Assembly (NCBI RefSeq): GCF_000812965.1
Contig: NZ_JSYN01000015.1
Coordinates: 124,001-188,000, forward strand
Reading direction: 5' to 3'
DNA length: 64,000 nucleotides
DNA from: Pedobacter kyungheensis
GTDB taxonomy: Bacteria > Bacteroidota > Bacteroidia > Sphingobacteriales > Sphingobacteriaceae
Shown: positions 1-7,963 of the stretch, in pieces
Layout: each line of letters starts with the position of its first letter
How positions within the stretch are numbered: the stretch's first letter is position 1
Made by a program: the position numbers and the translations under genes
Notes under the pieces: generated by a model
The model's database searches: none
What the model saw: only the letters and a program-made list of their open reading frames with translations
What the model was told of the DNA's origin: nothing

Positions 1-1125
1 GTGGGTACACAGGCATTAGAAGTTGTAAGAGACCATCCTGCAGCCTTTAAAGTTAACGTGCTTTCCGCACTCAAGAACGCCGAATTACTCATTCAGCAAG
101 CGCTCGAATTTAAGCCTGCCGTGGTGGTCATTTGCGATGAAAGTAAGTACAGCGAAGTTAAAAATGCCTTGTCTGCCGTTAACATTAAAGTTTTAGCCGG
201 CGAAGCAGCTTTGGCCGAAGTTGCGGCTTACGATGATAGCGATATTGTGCTCACCGCCTTAATGGGATCGGTAGGGTTAAAGCCTACTATTGCGGCCATA
301 AAAGCGGGTAAAAATATTGCTTTGGCCAATAAAGAAACTTTGGTAGTAGCTGGCGAACTGATTACTCAACTGGCTTCCGAGCATCAGGTTAAAATTTTAC
401 CGGTAGATTCTGAACATTCGGCTATATTTCAATGCCTGGTAGGTGAGGAACATAACCCGATCGAGAAAATTTACCTTACTGCATCGGGCGGGCCATTTTT
501 AGGCAAAACAAAAGATTTCTTGTCTGCCGTAAAGAAAGAGCAGGCTTTAAAACACCCCAACTGGGTTATGGGTGCTAAAATCACCATTGACTCTGCTTCG
601 TTAATGAATAAAGGACTTGAAGTGATCGAAGCCAAATGGTTGTTTAACCTCGAGGCCGATCAGGTTGATGTAATTGTGCATCCGCAGTCTATCATTCATT
701 CACTGGTGCAGTTTACCGATGGATCGATGAAGGCGCAAATGGGCGTGCCCGATATGAAATTGCCCATTCAGTACGCCATCAATTATCCCGACAGGCTAAA
801 AAACAATTTTAAACGTTTTAATTTTCTGGATTATCCAAACTTTAGCTTTCAGCAAGCCGATATGGAAACCTTCAGGAATTTAGGCTTGGCTTATCAATCG
901 TTAAGAAAAGGCGGTAATATGCCTTGTATTTTAAATGCAGCAAATGAAATTGTGGTTGCAGCATTTCTGGAAGATAAAATTGGCTTTCTGGAGATGAGCG
1001 ATGTGATTGAGCAATGTATGGAGGAGATTGGTTTTATTGAAAAACCGCAATTGAGCGATTATTTAGAAACTGATAAACATAGCCGTATCTTAGCCGGCGA
1101 ATTAGTAACAAAAAGTATAGTTTAA
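1..1125 (+). CDS. dxr: 1-deoxy-D-xylulose 5-phosphate reductoisomerase, 5' truncated by window
   Basis: Converts DXP to 2-C-methyl-D-erythritol 4-phosphate with NADPH, the committed step of the non-mevalonate isoprenoid pathway, in the cytoplasm. The window opens inside the gene. The first residues (VGTQALEVV) correspond to the end of the family's N-terminal GSTGSIGTQ nucleotide-binding loop, so about a dozen residues are missing and the leading GTG is not the start. Counting from the first visible codon, the metal-binding Asp136 and Glu138 lie in LPVDSEHSAIFQC, the third acidic ligand Glu207 in LMNKGLEVIEAKWLF, and the substrate-binding HPQSIIHSLVQF follows. The C-terminal helical domain is complete. 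It is followed after 29 nt by rseP, a gene order common in bacteria. Confidence 0.97.
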   Translation: MGTQALEVVRDHPAAFKVNVLSALKNAELLIQQALEFKPAVVVICDESKYSEVKNALSAVNIKVLAGEAALAEVAAYDDSDIVLTALMGSVGLKPTIAAIKAGKNIALANKETLVVAGELITQLASEHQVKILPVDSEHSAIFQCLVGEEHNPIEKIYLTASGGPFLGKTKDFLSAVKKEQALKHPNWVMGAKITIDSASLMNKGLEVIEAKWLFNLEADQVDVIVHPQSIIHSLVQFTDGSMKAQMGVPDMKLPIQYAINYPDRLKNNFKRFNFLDYPNFSFQQADMETFRNLGLAYQSLRKGGNMPCILNAANEIVVAAFLEDKIGFLEMSDVIEQCMEEIGFIEKPQLSDYLETDKHSRILAGELVTKSIV

Positions 1126-1154
1126 CATCTAACCTAAAAATTTTATAAAAAAAT

Positions 1155-2543
1155 ATGAATGGATTGATTATGGCGGGGCAGTTGCTGCTCGGATTGTCTT
1201 TATTGGTTATTTTACACGAATTAGGACATTTTCTGGCAGCCAGGGCATTTGGTATTAAGGTAGAGAAATTTTATTTGTTCTTTGATGCCTGGGGTTTTAA
1301 ACTTTTCAGCTTCAAAAAAGGAGATGTTGAATACGGTGTGGGATGGTTGCCTCTAGGTGGCTATGTAAAAATTGCCGGTATGATTGATGAAAGCATGGAT
1401 ACCGAGCAAATGGCTCAACCGGCACAACCCTGGGAGTTCCGTTCTAAACCGGCCTGGCAACGTTTAATTGTAATGCTGGGTGGTATTATCGTGAATGTAA
1501 TAGTAGGTATCGTTATTTTTTGGATGCTTACCTTTAAATATGGTCAAAGTTATACGGTTAATGGTAAACTTACTGATGGTATTTCTGTAGGTACCCTGGG
1601 TAAAGAAATAGGTCTTAAAAACGGCGACCGTATTCTGGCCATTAATGGAAATAAATTAATCCGTTTCGAAGATGCCATTTCGAGTAAAGTATTGTTTGAT
1701 GGTGCACAATTAACCGTTTTAAGGGGGAATCAAACCCTGTATGTATCTATTCCGGATACCATTTTGAACAAGCTTTCTAAAAACGATAAAGAGAATTTTA
1801 TCACGCCAAGATACCACATGGCTAGTGTGGCTACTGTTTTGGCACCTGATGAAAAAGCAGATCAACCTTCATTTTTTGATAAGCTTTTCAAAAGGAAATT
1901 CGAAAAACCAGTTTATCCGGCTTATGCAGCAGGCATAAAACCTGGTGATAGTATTTTATCGGTTAATGGTAAGCCTGTTACCTTCTTCGATCAGTTTAAA
2001 GAAGAAGTTTCTGGCAATAAAAACAAACAGATTTCAATTCAGGCTCTACGTAAAGGAAAAGCAGTTGAATTTAATTTAAAGGTTGGCAAAGATGGTACCA
2101 TTGGCGTTGGCCCTAACTTTAAAATGCCCGAAACTGCACATGTTGATTTTGGCTTTATAGAATCGTTACCGGTGGGTGCCGGCATGGCCTGGAGTACCTT
2201 TGTTGATAATGCAAAAGGTATTGGTAAAATGATAACCGGTAAATTAAGTGCACGTAACATCAGCAGCCCGATTGGTATTGCCAAAGTATATGGAAGTACA
2301 TTTGATTGGGTTAAATTCTGGACATTAACCGGATTAATTTCGATGGCGCTGGCATTTATGAATTTATTGCCTATTCCGGGCTTAGACGGAGGCCACGTAG
2401 TGTTTTTGTTGATCGAAATGGTACAACGTAAGCCGGTGAGCGAAAAAGTGCTTGAGCGTGCCCAGATTGTAGGTTTCGTAATTCTGATTTGTTTAATGGT
2501 ATTTGCTTTTGGTAATGATATTTTAAAATCATTCGGTAAGTAA
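1155..2543 (+). CDS. rseP: RIP metalloprotease RseP (site-2 protease, M50)
   Basis: Inner-membrane zinc protease that cuts transmembrane segments, typically of anti-sigma factors or leftover signal peptides. The HELGH zinc motif is at residues 21-25, inside the first membrane helix. The third ligand lies in the C-terminal LLPIPGLDGGH motif, within another helix. Between them are two PDZ-like segments (around residues 140-200 and 255-310), the second with GIKPGDSILSVNGKPV. At 462 residues the length is normal. The ATG at 1155 gives an N-terminus that starts directly with the membrane helix. It follows dxr by 29 nt and is probably cotranscribed with it. Confidence 0.95.
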   Translation: MNGLIMAGQLLLGLSLLVILHELGHFLAARAFGIKVEKFYLFFDAWGFKLFSFKKGDVEYGVGWLPLGGYVKIAGMIDESMDTEQMAQPAQPWEFRSKPAWQRLIVMLGGIIVNVIVGIVIFWMLTFKYGQSYTVNGKLTDGISVGTLGKEIGLKNGDRILAINGNKLIRFEDAISSKVLFDGAQLTVLRGNQTLYVSIPDTILNKLSKNDKENFITPRYHMASVATVLAPDEKADQPSFFDKLFKRKFEKPVYPAYAAGIKPGDSILSVNGKPVTFFDQFKEEVSGNKNKQISIQALRKGKAVEFNLKVGKDGTIGVGPNFKMPETAHVDFGFIESLPVGAGMAWSTFVDNAKGIGKMITGKLSARNISSPIGIAKVYGSTFDWVKFWTLTGLISMALAFMNLLPIPGLDGGHVVFLLIEMVQRKPVSEKVLERAQIVGFVILICLMVFAFGNDILKSFGK

Positions 2544-2621
2544 AACCTCATTGATCATATAGCCACAGCTATGCAACTCTTTAAGAAAGCATATCTGTAG
2601 CTTTTTAATTAAATATCCGGC

Positions 2622-3155
2622 ATGAGTACACAACATCAACCCGATTATTTTGAGTTTTACGGGCTTCCCATACAGTTTAATCCCGATCAGCAGGAAGTGA
2701 AAGCTAAGTTTTATGCTTTCAGCAAGCAATATCATCCTGATTTTTATGCTAACGAGAGCGAAGAAAAGCAGGAGGAGGTTTTGGCACTTTCTACACTTAA
2801 TAATAAAGCCTACCAAACTTTAAGCAATGCAAAGAAGCGTTTAAAATATGTTTTGGAGTTGAAGGGCATTGTAGAGACCGATGAAGGTTATCAGTTACCG
2901 CAATCATTTTTAATGGAAATGATGGATATTAACGAGGCTTTGATGGATTTGCAGTTTGAACCCGATGCCGAAAAACTAGCTGAAGTAAGCAATAACATCA
3001 GTACAGTTGAAAAAGAACTTAAAGAAGAGCTACAAAGCCTGATGAATCAGTTTGATAGTAATCCAACGGCTGCATCGGAAGTTTTATTTGCTTCGATAAA
3101 GGATAATTTTTATCGTCAGAAATATATAGACCGGATCAGGGAAAAGCTCGCGTAA
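2622..3155 (+). CDS. hscB: HscB-like J-domain co-chaperone for Fe-S cluster assembly
   Basis: A 177-residue protein with an N-terminal J domain and a C-terminal helical domain, the layout of HscB, which brings the scaffold IscU/SufU to the Hsp70 chaperone HscA. The opening (DYFEFYGLPIQFNPDQ) resembles the HscB start. The J-domain HPD tripeptide is present at about residues 38-40 (YHPDF). The segment SFLMEMMDINEALMDL matches the conserved FLMEQMEWREAL-type region of the HscB C-domain. No zinc cysteines are present, as in most bacterial HscB. It sits 78 nt downstream of rseP on the same strand. No isc genes are adjacent. Confidence 0.85.
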   Translation: MSTQHQPDYFEFYGLPIQFNPDQQEVKAKFYAFSKQYHPDFYANESEEKQEEVLALSTLNNKAYQTLSNAKKRLKYVLELKGIVETDEGYQLPQSFLMEMMDINEALMDLQFEPDAEKLAEVSNNISTVEKELKEELQSLMNQFDSNPTAASEVLFASIKDNFYRQKYIDRIREKLA

Positions 3156-3290
3156 CAAATATTTACGCGGGCTTACGCTTTAGTCTTTGTGCTTTAAGCT
3201 TTGGTCTTTAAAACACCCGATTGTAAAATCATTTCTTTGTTTTTGAAGGCTAAATACTTTGTTTTACTTTCGGAGCAAACAATCAGATAC

Positions 3291-3602
3291 ATGAACAGTT
3301 CACTTTCTATTTTTCGTAAGGTAGCCGTGGCCGAAGGGATTTCTTACCTGCTTTTATTATTTGTAGCCATGCCTTTAAAGTATTTCGCTAATATGCCATT
3401 GTATGTAAAATATACAGGCTGGGCACATGGTTTGCTGTTTGTGCTGTATGCAGCTACGTTGGTGATGGCCTGGCAAGAGCAAAAGTGGAAATTTGGTAAA
3501 ACAGTACTTATTTTTGTAGCCTCATTACTGCCTTTTGCGCCTTTTATTGTAGATCGGAAGCTGAAAGACGAAAGGCCTGAAAACGCAAGCCGCATACTGT
3601 AA
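3291..3602 (+). CDS. DUF3817 small integral membrane protein
   Basis: A 103-residue protein of the DUF3817 family, function unknown. It begins SSLSIFRKVAVAEGISYLLLLF and has the family's GISYLLLL... MPLKY... GWAHGLLF pattern. Three hydrophobic segments are visible (about residues 15-32, 42-62 and 72-92), with a charged C-terminus. I chose the ATG at 3291 because the reading frame upstream (from 3201) encodes sequence unlike the family, and the family begins just before the first helix. It is a single gene between hscB and the tRNA. Confidence 0.75.
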   Translation: MNSSLSIFRKVAVAEGISYLLLLFVAMPLKYFANMPLYVKYTGWAHGLLFVLYAATLVMAWQEQKWKFGKTVLIFVASLLPFAPFIVDRKLKDERPENASRIL

Positions 3603-3630
3603 GTCAGTTGCAGGTTATTTTAAAATATTT

Positions 3631-3661
3631 TTTGCATTTTAAGTTACATTATCTACATTTG
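3631..3661 (+). promoter_or_regulatory. Bacteroidota-type promoter for tRNA-Leu
   Basis: TTTG at 3631-3634 and TACATTTG at 3654-3661 are separated by 19 nt. This is an exact match to the phylum's -33 TTTG / -7 TAnnTTTG consensus. The predicted start is about 15 nt upstream of the mature tRNA 5' end at 3682. It is the best promoter match I found in the window. Confidence 0.8.
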
Positions 3662-3681
3662 CAACCCCGTCCAATAAGAAT

Positions 3682-3761
3682 GCCCGGATGGCGGAATTGG
3701 TAGACGCGCTGGTCTCAAACACCTGTGGGAAACCGTGCCGGTTCGACTCCGGCTCCGGGTA
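3682..3761 (+). tRNA. tRNA-Leu (anticodon CAA)
   Basis: Cloverleaf read by eye. The acceptor stem is GCCCGGA (3682-3688) with TCCGGGT (3754-3760), with a terminal G-U pair and discriminator A at 3761. The D arm is the usual leucine form (GGCGGAATTGGTAGACGC). The anticodon loop CTCAAAC gives CAA, reading UUG. A long class II variable arm follows, then the T arm GCCGG-TTCGACT-CCGGC. CCA is not encoded, so it must be added post-transcriptionally. The anticodon stem CTGGT/ACCTG contains one U-U mismatch. Confidence 0.95.
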
Positions 3762-3767
3762 CTGAAT

Positions 3768-3806
3768 AAGCCTTAACAATCTAATTGTTGAGGCTTTATT
3801 TTTTTA
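3768..3806 (+). terminator. Rho-independent terminator after tRNA-Leu
   Basis: A 13-bp stem, AAGCCTTAACAAT (3768-3780) with ATTGTTGAGGCTT (3784-3796), contains one G-U pair and a 3-nt loop. A T-rich tail follows. Confidence 0.85.
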
Positions 3807-4116
3807 TGTCATACTTGAATGGCGTTCCCACTTATGTAATTAAAAATTTACAGCCAGTTGCAATGCTGTTTTGGCCAGATCGTTTTGCAGCAAAATATAA
3901 TACCTTATGTTTGTGCTGCACATTAAAATCGAAATGAGACTTCGGTTGAAAATGCGAAATACAGGTAAATTTCGGATAGCTCAACGCTGTTTTACAATTT
4001 TTACTGTTCCGTTTAACCTTCAATCCGTTCTACCATCCGTTTGAAATTTAAATGTGCTTTGACCCGTTTCCCGGTCAGTTTATAGCTTTAGTAATTGAAT
4101 CAAAAAAGATAGTCAA
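3807..4116. other. Intergenic stretch without recognisable gene
   Basis: About 310 bases between the tRNA terminator and the phosphoesterase. A 63-codon minus-strand frame exists at 3832-4023, but its product has no recognisable features and no start signal. The stretch presumably holds the promoter of the downstream gene, but I could not place one with confidence. Confidence 0.5.
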
Positions 4117-5463
4117 ATGCACTTAAACCGAATTTTTTATATTAGTCTTCTTGTACTGGTGATTAGTGGTTGTGGAACCAACAAAAATGTTAGTCGCCAG
4201 CAAACCTCGTTTGATAAGGGAATTCAACAGATTAACCATGTGGTGGTTATCTACATGGAGAACCATAGTTTTGATAACTTGTATGGAGAGTTTAAAGGGG
4301 CAAATGGTATAGAAAATGCTAGAAAGGGAAATTATATTCAGGTAGATAAGGATGGGAATCCCTATAAATTCCTTCCCGAAATTCCAAGAAACAATTCTTT
4401 CCCAACCAATCTGCCCAATAATTTCTTTAACATAGATCAGTATGTGTCTGCAGATAAGGCCAGCCCTGATGCCACCCACCGTTTTTATCACAACCAAATG
4501 CAGATTAATGGAGGCAAGATGGATAAGTTTGCGTTGTATAATGATTCCAAAGGCCTGGCAATGGGTTACTACAATACAGAGAAACTGCCTCTGTATCCTT
4601 TTGCAAAGCAGTATACGCTATGTGATAATTTTTTTCAAAGCGGTTTTGGTGGTTCCTATTTTAACCATGTTTATTTAATCTCGGCTGGCGTAGCGGTTTG
4701 GCCTGATGCACCAAAATCAATGGTTGCACAAGTCGACGCATCGGGCAAACTGATTAAAGATGGTGCTGTTACCCCTGATGGTTATGCTATTAATACTGTG
4801 TTATCCAGAAATAAGCCTTATCCTGCAAAATCAGACACTACTCAGTTAATGCCTGCTCAAACCATACCAACTATAGGCGAGGGTATGACCGAGAAAGGTG
4901 TTTCATGGGCCTGGTATTCTGAAGGATGGGATGATGCTGTTGCCGGTAGAAAAAATAACTTTGCTTATAACCATGAACCTTTTCTGTATTTTGCTAAATA
5001 TAAGGAAGGAACAGAAGGGCGGAAGCATTTAAAAGACCAGAATGATTTCCTTAAGGCTGCAAAGGAAGGAAACCTGCCAAACGTTTCCTTTGTGAAACCA
5101 GGTGGTGGTAATGATGAGCATCCGGGTAGTTCGGCAGTATATTCTTCAGAACAATTGGCTGTAAAATTAATCAATGCCGTACTCGAAGGCCCTAATGCAA
5201 AAGATGCATTGGTTATTTTAACCTATGATGAGTTTGGTGGGTTCTATGATCACGTACTGCCGCCAAAAATTGATAGATGGGGACCGGGAAGCCGCATTCC
5301 GGCAATTGTTATCGGGCCATTTGCTAAAAAAGGTGTAGTAGATCATACGCAATATGAAACTGTAAGTATCCTCTCTTTTATCGAACACAGATGGGGCATT
5401 AAGCCTTTGGCTGAACGGGATAAAAATGCAAACCCGTTCCGGAATGCCCTTGTGTTCAAATAA
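4117..5463 (+). CDS. Secreted phosphoesterase lipoprotein (PF04185 family; acid phosphatase / phospholipase C-like)
   Basis: A 448-residue lipoprotein. It has a hydrophobic signal ending in the lipobox VISGC, so it is probably anchored in the outer or inner membrane facing the periplasm. The family's metal-binding start VVIYMENHSFDNLYGEF (around residues 43-59, with Glu48, Asn49 and Asp53) is intact. So are FGGSYFNHVYLISAG, NDEHPGSS and the C-terminal LTYDEFGGFYDHVLPP (from about residue 368). The family includes AcpA-type acid phosphatases and bacterial phospholipases C, so hydrolysis of a phosphomonoester or phosphodiester is expected. The substrate cannot be named. The next gene, a di-heme peroxidase, starts 29 nt after it; a role in phosphate or metal scavenging is only a guess. 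Confidence 0.85.
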   Translation: MHLNRIFYISLLVLVISGCGTNKNVSRQQTSFDKGIQQINHVVVIYMENHSFDNLYGEFKGANGIENARKGNYIQVDKDGNPYKFLPEIPRNNSFPTNLPNNFFNIDQYVSADKASPDATHRFYHNQMQINGGKMDKFALYNDSKGLAMGYYNTEKLPLYPFAKQYTLCDNFFQSGFGGSYFNHVYLISAGVAVWPDAPKSMVAQVDASGKLIKDGAVTPDGYAINTVLSRNKPYPAKSDTTQLMPAQTIPTIGEGMTEKGVSWAWYSEGWDDAVAGRKNNFAYNHEPFLYFAKYKEGTEGRKHLKDQNDFLKAAKEGNLPNVSFVKPGGGNDEHPGSSAVYSSEQLAVKLINAVLEGPNAKDALVILTYDEFGGFYDHVLPPKIDRWGPGSRIPAIVIGPFAKKGVVDHTQYETVSILSFIEHRWGIKPLAERDKNANPFRNALVFK

Positions 5464-5492
5464 TCAGGGCCTGTTAGTCCGGTGATGGTGTT

Positions 5493-7376
5493 ATGTTGAA
5501 TAAGGTTGGAATTATAGCGTTACTGTTTGTAGCAGTGTTTGCCACCAGTTTTAGCTCGGTCGATTCCGGCTATACTCCACAAAAACCGGCCAGCCAGCGT
5601 GAGCTAAAAGTTCAAAAACAGGTTTTAAGTGAGATGCTATCCTTTCGCAACTATCTAAGGGATACCCTTTTTTTTGAAGTTAACAAAGCGCAGCCTGATG
5701 AACAAAAGCTTAAGCAGGCCTTCCTGCAATCCAGGTTATTGTATAAAAAATTCGAATGGGCGGCAGCATATTTTAGTGCCGACCTTAATAAAAGATTAAA
5801 TGGCCCTCCTGTAAATGAGGTCGAAAATGCCGATTTATTAGATGCTTCCTTCATCCGTAGCGTAGATCCGATGGGGCTGCAAGTGGTCGAAGGATTTATC
5901 TACCCCGGTTACGATGTTGCCAGAAAAAATGAGCTGATTAGCGAAATAAAGCATTTAATAACCAATACAGAATATGTAATGTCTTATTTTTCTGCCCTTT
6001 CACTGGCAGATTGGCGGATTTTAGATGCCGCAAAATTAGAAGTATTCCGGATTATTACTTTAGGGATTACCGGCTATGATAATGCACTTTCGTTAAAAAG
6101 TATGGAAGAATCTTCCATGTCCTTAAAAAGCTTACGTCCTATAATCGGCCTTTACCTCAAAGACAAAAACAGCACTCTATTAACTGATCTCGACGGCTCG
6201 GTCAGCTATCTTGATACCCATGTTGATTTTGATTCCTTTGACAGGGCTGTGTTCATTAAACAATTTGGCAATAAGATTAGTGCCGGGATTACCGAGTTGG
6301 AACAAGCATTGCCCGGGCCTAAGATTAAATATAACCGGATGCTGAACCAGGAGGCTGCAACATTATTTGATGTAGATGCTTTTAATGTAAATGCATTTGC
6401 TCCCGGCCCTGAATTTCAGGCTACACCAGCGAAAGTAGCATTGGGGGAAAAACTTTTTTACGATGTCTCACTCTCCGGAACCCTGAAAAGAAGTTGTGCT
6501 TCCTGCCATCAGCCTGATCTGGCTTTTACAGATGGGCTCACCAGGAATACAGATATTCACCATGCTTCCAAATTATTAAGCAGAAATGTACCAACCTTGC
6601 TCAATGCAGCCTTACAATCAAATTATTTTTATGATAACAGGTCTTTAACTTTGGAAGACCAGGCCCTCGAAGTAATTAAAAGTAAGCAGGAAATGGATGG
6701 CTCGATGGAAGCTATCCTGAAATATCTTTCCGCCAATAAATCATATCAGCTATTATTTTCAAAGGCTTTTTTTATAAAAGATAAACAAGCAATTGATGCC
6801 GGACAGGTAACGAATGCGCTTGCCAGCTATGTGCGTAGCCTGACTCAAATCAACAGCCGGTTTGATGATTATATGCGTGGCACAGAGAACGCACTATCTG
6901 CACAGGAAGTGGATGGTTTTAATTTGTTTATGGGGAAAGCAAAGTGTGCAACCTGTCATTTTATGCCTTTGTTTAATGGGGTAACCCCGCCAAAGTATGT
7001 GCAGAGCGAGGTAGAAGTGCTTGGTGTACCAGTTTCGCTAACAGACTCCACTTTGGATGCTGATTTAGGTTATTACAATGTAGTTGGAGTAGATAGTTAT
7101 AAAAACGGTTTTAAAATTCCCACGATAAGGAATATCAAAAAAACTGCACCTTACATGCATAACGGGATATACCAGACTTTAGATCAGGTTATGGATTTTT
7201 ATGATAATGGCGGAGGTGCTGGCTTGGGGATGAAACTGCCTAACCAAACCCTTTCGAGTGAGCCCCTTCACCTTACAGTGAAAGAAAAAGCAGCAATCAT
7301 CGCTTTTATGGAAAGCTTGGAAAGTAAGCCCATTACCCAAAGTAAGGGAGCAGCCTCCATTTTACCAGAAAGATAG
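5493..7376 (+). CDS. Di-heme cytochrome c peroxidase family protein with imelysin-like N-terminal region
   Basis: A 627-residue exported protein. An N-terminal hydrophobic segment serves as signal peptide. Residues roughly 30-260 look like the imelysin/EfeO-type helical domain (RLLYKKFEWAAAYFSA, LNGPPVNEVE, DPMGLQVVEGFIYP). The rest is a CcpA/MauG-type di-heme peroxidase with two heme sites, CASCH near residue 335 and CATCH near residue 485. It also has the typical FYDVSLSGTLKRSCASCHQPDLAFTD-like core and a C-terminal Met-rich PYMHNGIYQTLDQV segment. The peroxidase half would reduce hydrogen peroxide or oxidise a substrate in the periplasm. The N-terminal half adds a helical domain related to iron-uptake proteins. 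It follows the phosphoesterase by 29 nt and is probably cotranscribed. Confidence 0.85.
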   Translation: MLNKVGIIALLFVAVFATSFSSVDSGYTPQKPASQRELKVQKQVLSEMLSFRNYLRDTLFFEVNKAQPDEQKLKQAFLQSRLLYKKFEWAAAYFSADLNKRLNGPPVNEVENADLLDASFIRSVDPMGLQVVEGFIYPGYDVARKNELISEIKHLITNTEYVMSYFSALSLADWRILDAAKLEVFRIITLGITGYDNALSLKSMEESSMSLKSLRPIIGLYLKDKNSTLLTDLDGSVSYLDTHVDFDSFDRAVFIKQFGNKISAGITELEQALPGPKIKYNRMLNQEAATLFDVDAFNVNAFAPGPEFQATPAKVALGEKLFYDVSLSGTLKRSCASCHQPDLAFTDGLTRNTDIHHASKLLSRNVPTLLNAALQSNYFYDNRSLTLEDQALEVIKSKQEMDGSMEAILKYLSANKSYQLLFSKAFFIKDKQAIDAGQVTNALASYVRSLTQINSRFDDYMRGTENALSAQEVDGFNLFMGKAKCATCHFMPLFNGVTPPKYVQSEVEVLGVPVSLTDSTLDADLGYYNVVGVDSYKNGFKIPTIRNIKKTAPYMHNGIYQTLDQVMDFYDNGGGAGLGMKLPNQTLSSEPLHLTVKEKAAIIAFMESLESKPITQSKGAASILPER

Positions 7377-7541
7377 CACCATTGATCTTAAGTTTTCCTT
7401 TGTTTTTTACCGCAGTATACCAGTTATTAATCGTTTCCCCGAAAATCGAAAATTACACTAAAGTGTAACCGATATTTAAAATGCGATAATGAACTTTACA
7501 ACTGGAAGTCAAATAAATTAACCAGTTAAATAAAGGTCATT

Positions 7542-7724
7542 ATGGAAACGAAAAAAGCACTTAAATTTACTTTAGCAATTGTAGCCATCATTGTTGGTGT
7601 AACCTTGTTTAAACAATTCGATTTTCAGTATTTAAAATTTGAAAAGCCTGCGCTGGCAGCCGTATATTCGATTACATTTATTGGTGCTGTTTATTTTTTG
7701 TTTAAAGGCGAAAAGCGTAAGTAA
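7542..7724 (+). CDS. Small two-helix membrane protein, unknown
   Basis: Sixty residues with two hydrophobic segments (about 8-22 and 37-53) and charged ends (METKKALK... GEKRK), consistent with a small inner-membrane protein. The start is a clean ATG in an AT-rich leader. I do not recognise a family. Size, codon use and the membrane pattern favour a real gene, but evidence is limited. Confidence 0.6.
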   Translation: METKKALKFTLAIVAIIVGVTLFKQFDFQYLKFEKPALAAVYSITFIGAVYFLFKGEKRK

Positions 7725-7932
7725 AACTGCTGAAAACAATATAACTGCTCAGGCTGAGTAAGTCATACTATAAATATATTCAAACAGCCAAAAAAAAGAC
7801 CGATATTGGGCTTACTAAGTGCCAATGAGATTATGCTCCTGTGCTTGCTACTCAGTACTTAATACTTCAGTACCTACAAGCACTACTTTCAACTTACTAC
7901 CCAATCACCTCTATAATCCCATCTCTTTCCCT

Positions 7933-7940
7933 TATCTTTG
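7933..7940 (+). promoter_or_regulatory. Possible -7 promoter element for the ABC-F gene
   Basis: TATCTTTG fits TAnnTTTG and lies 24 nt before the GTG at 7964. No good TTTG -33 element sits at the expected distance. If active, it places the transcript start downstream of the earlier in-frame ATG and supports the GTG start. Confidence 0.4.
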
Positions 7941-7963
7941 CGGCAATTCAATATTTTCATACT

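Noticed and set aside
3832..4023. 63-codon minus-strand reading frame downstream of the tRNA terminator
   Set aside because: The product is basic with no recognisable motif, no promoter match and no neighbour context; treated as chance.
7841..7963. N-terminal extension of the ABC-F protein from ATG 7841
   Set aside because: The extra 41 residues are unlike the family and overlap a -7-like promoter; the GTG at 7964 matches the family start.
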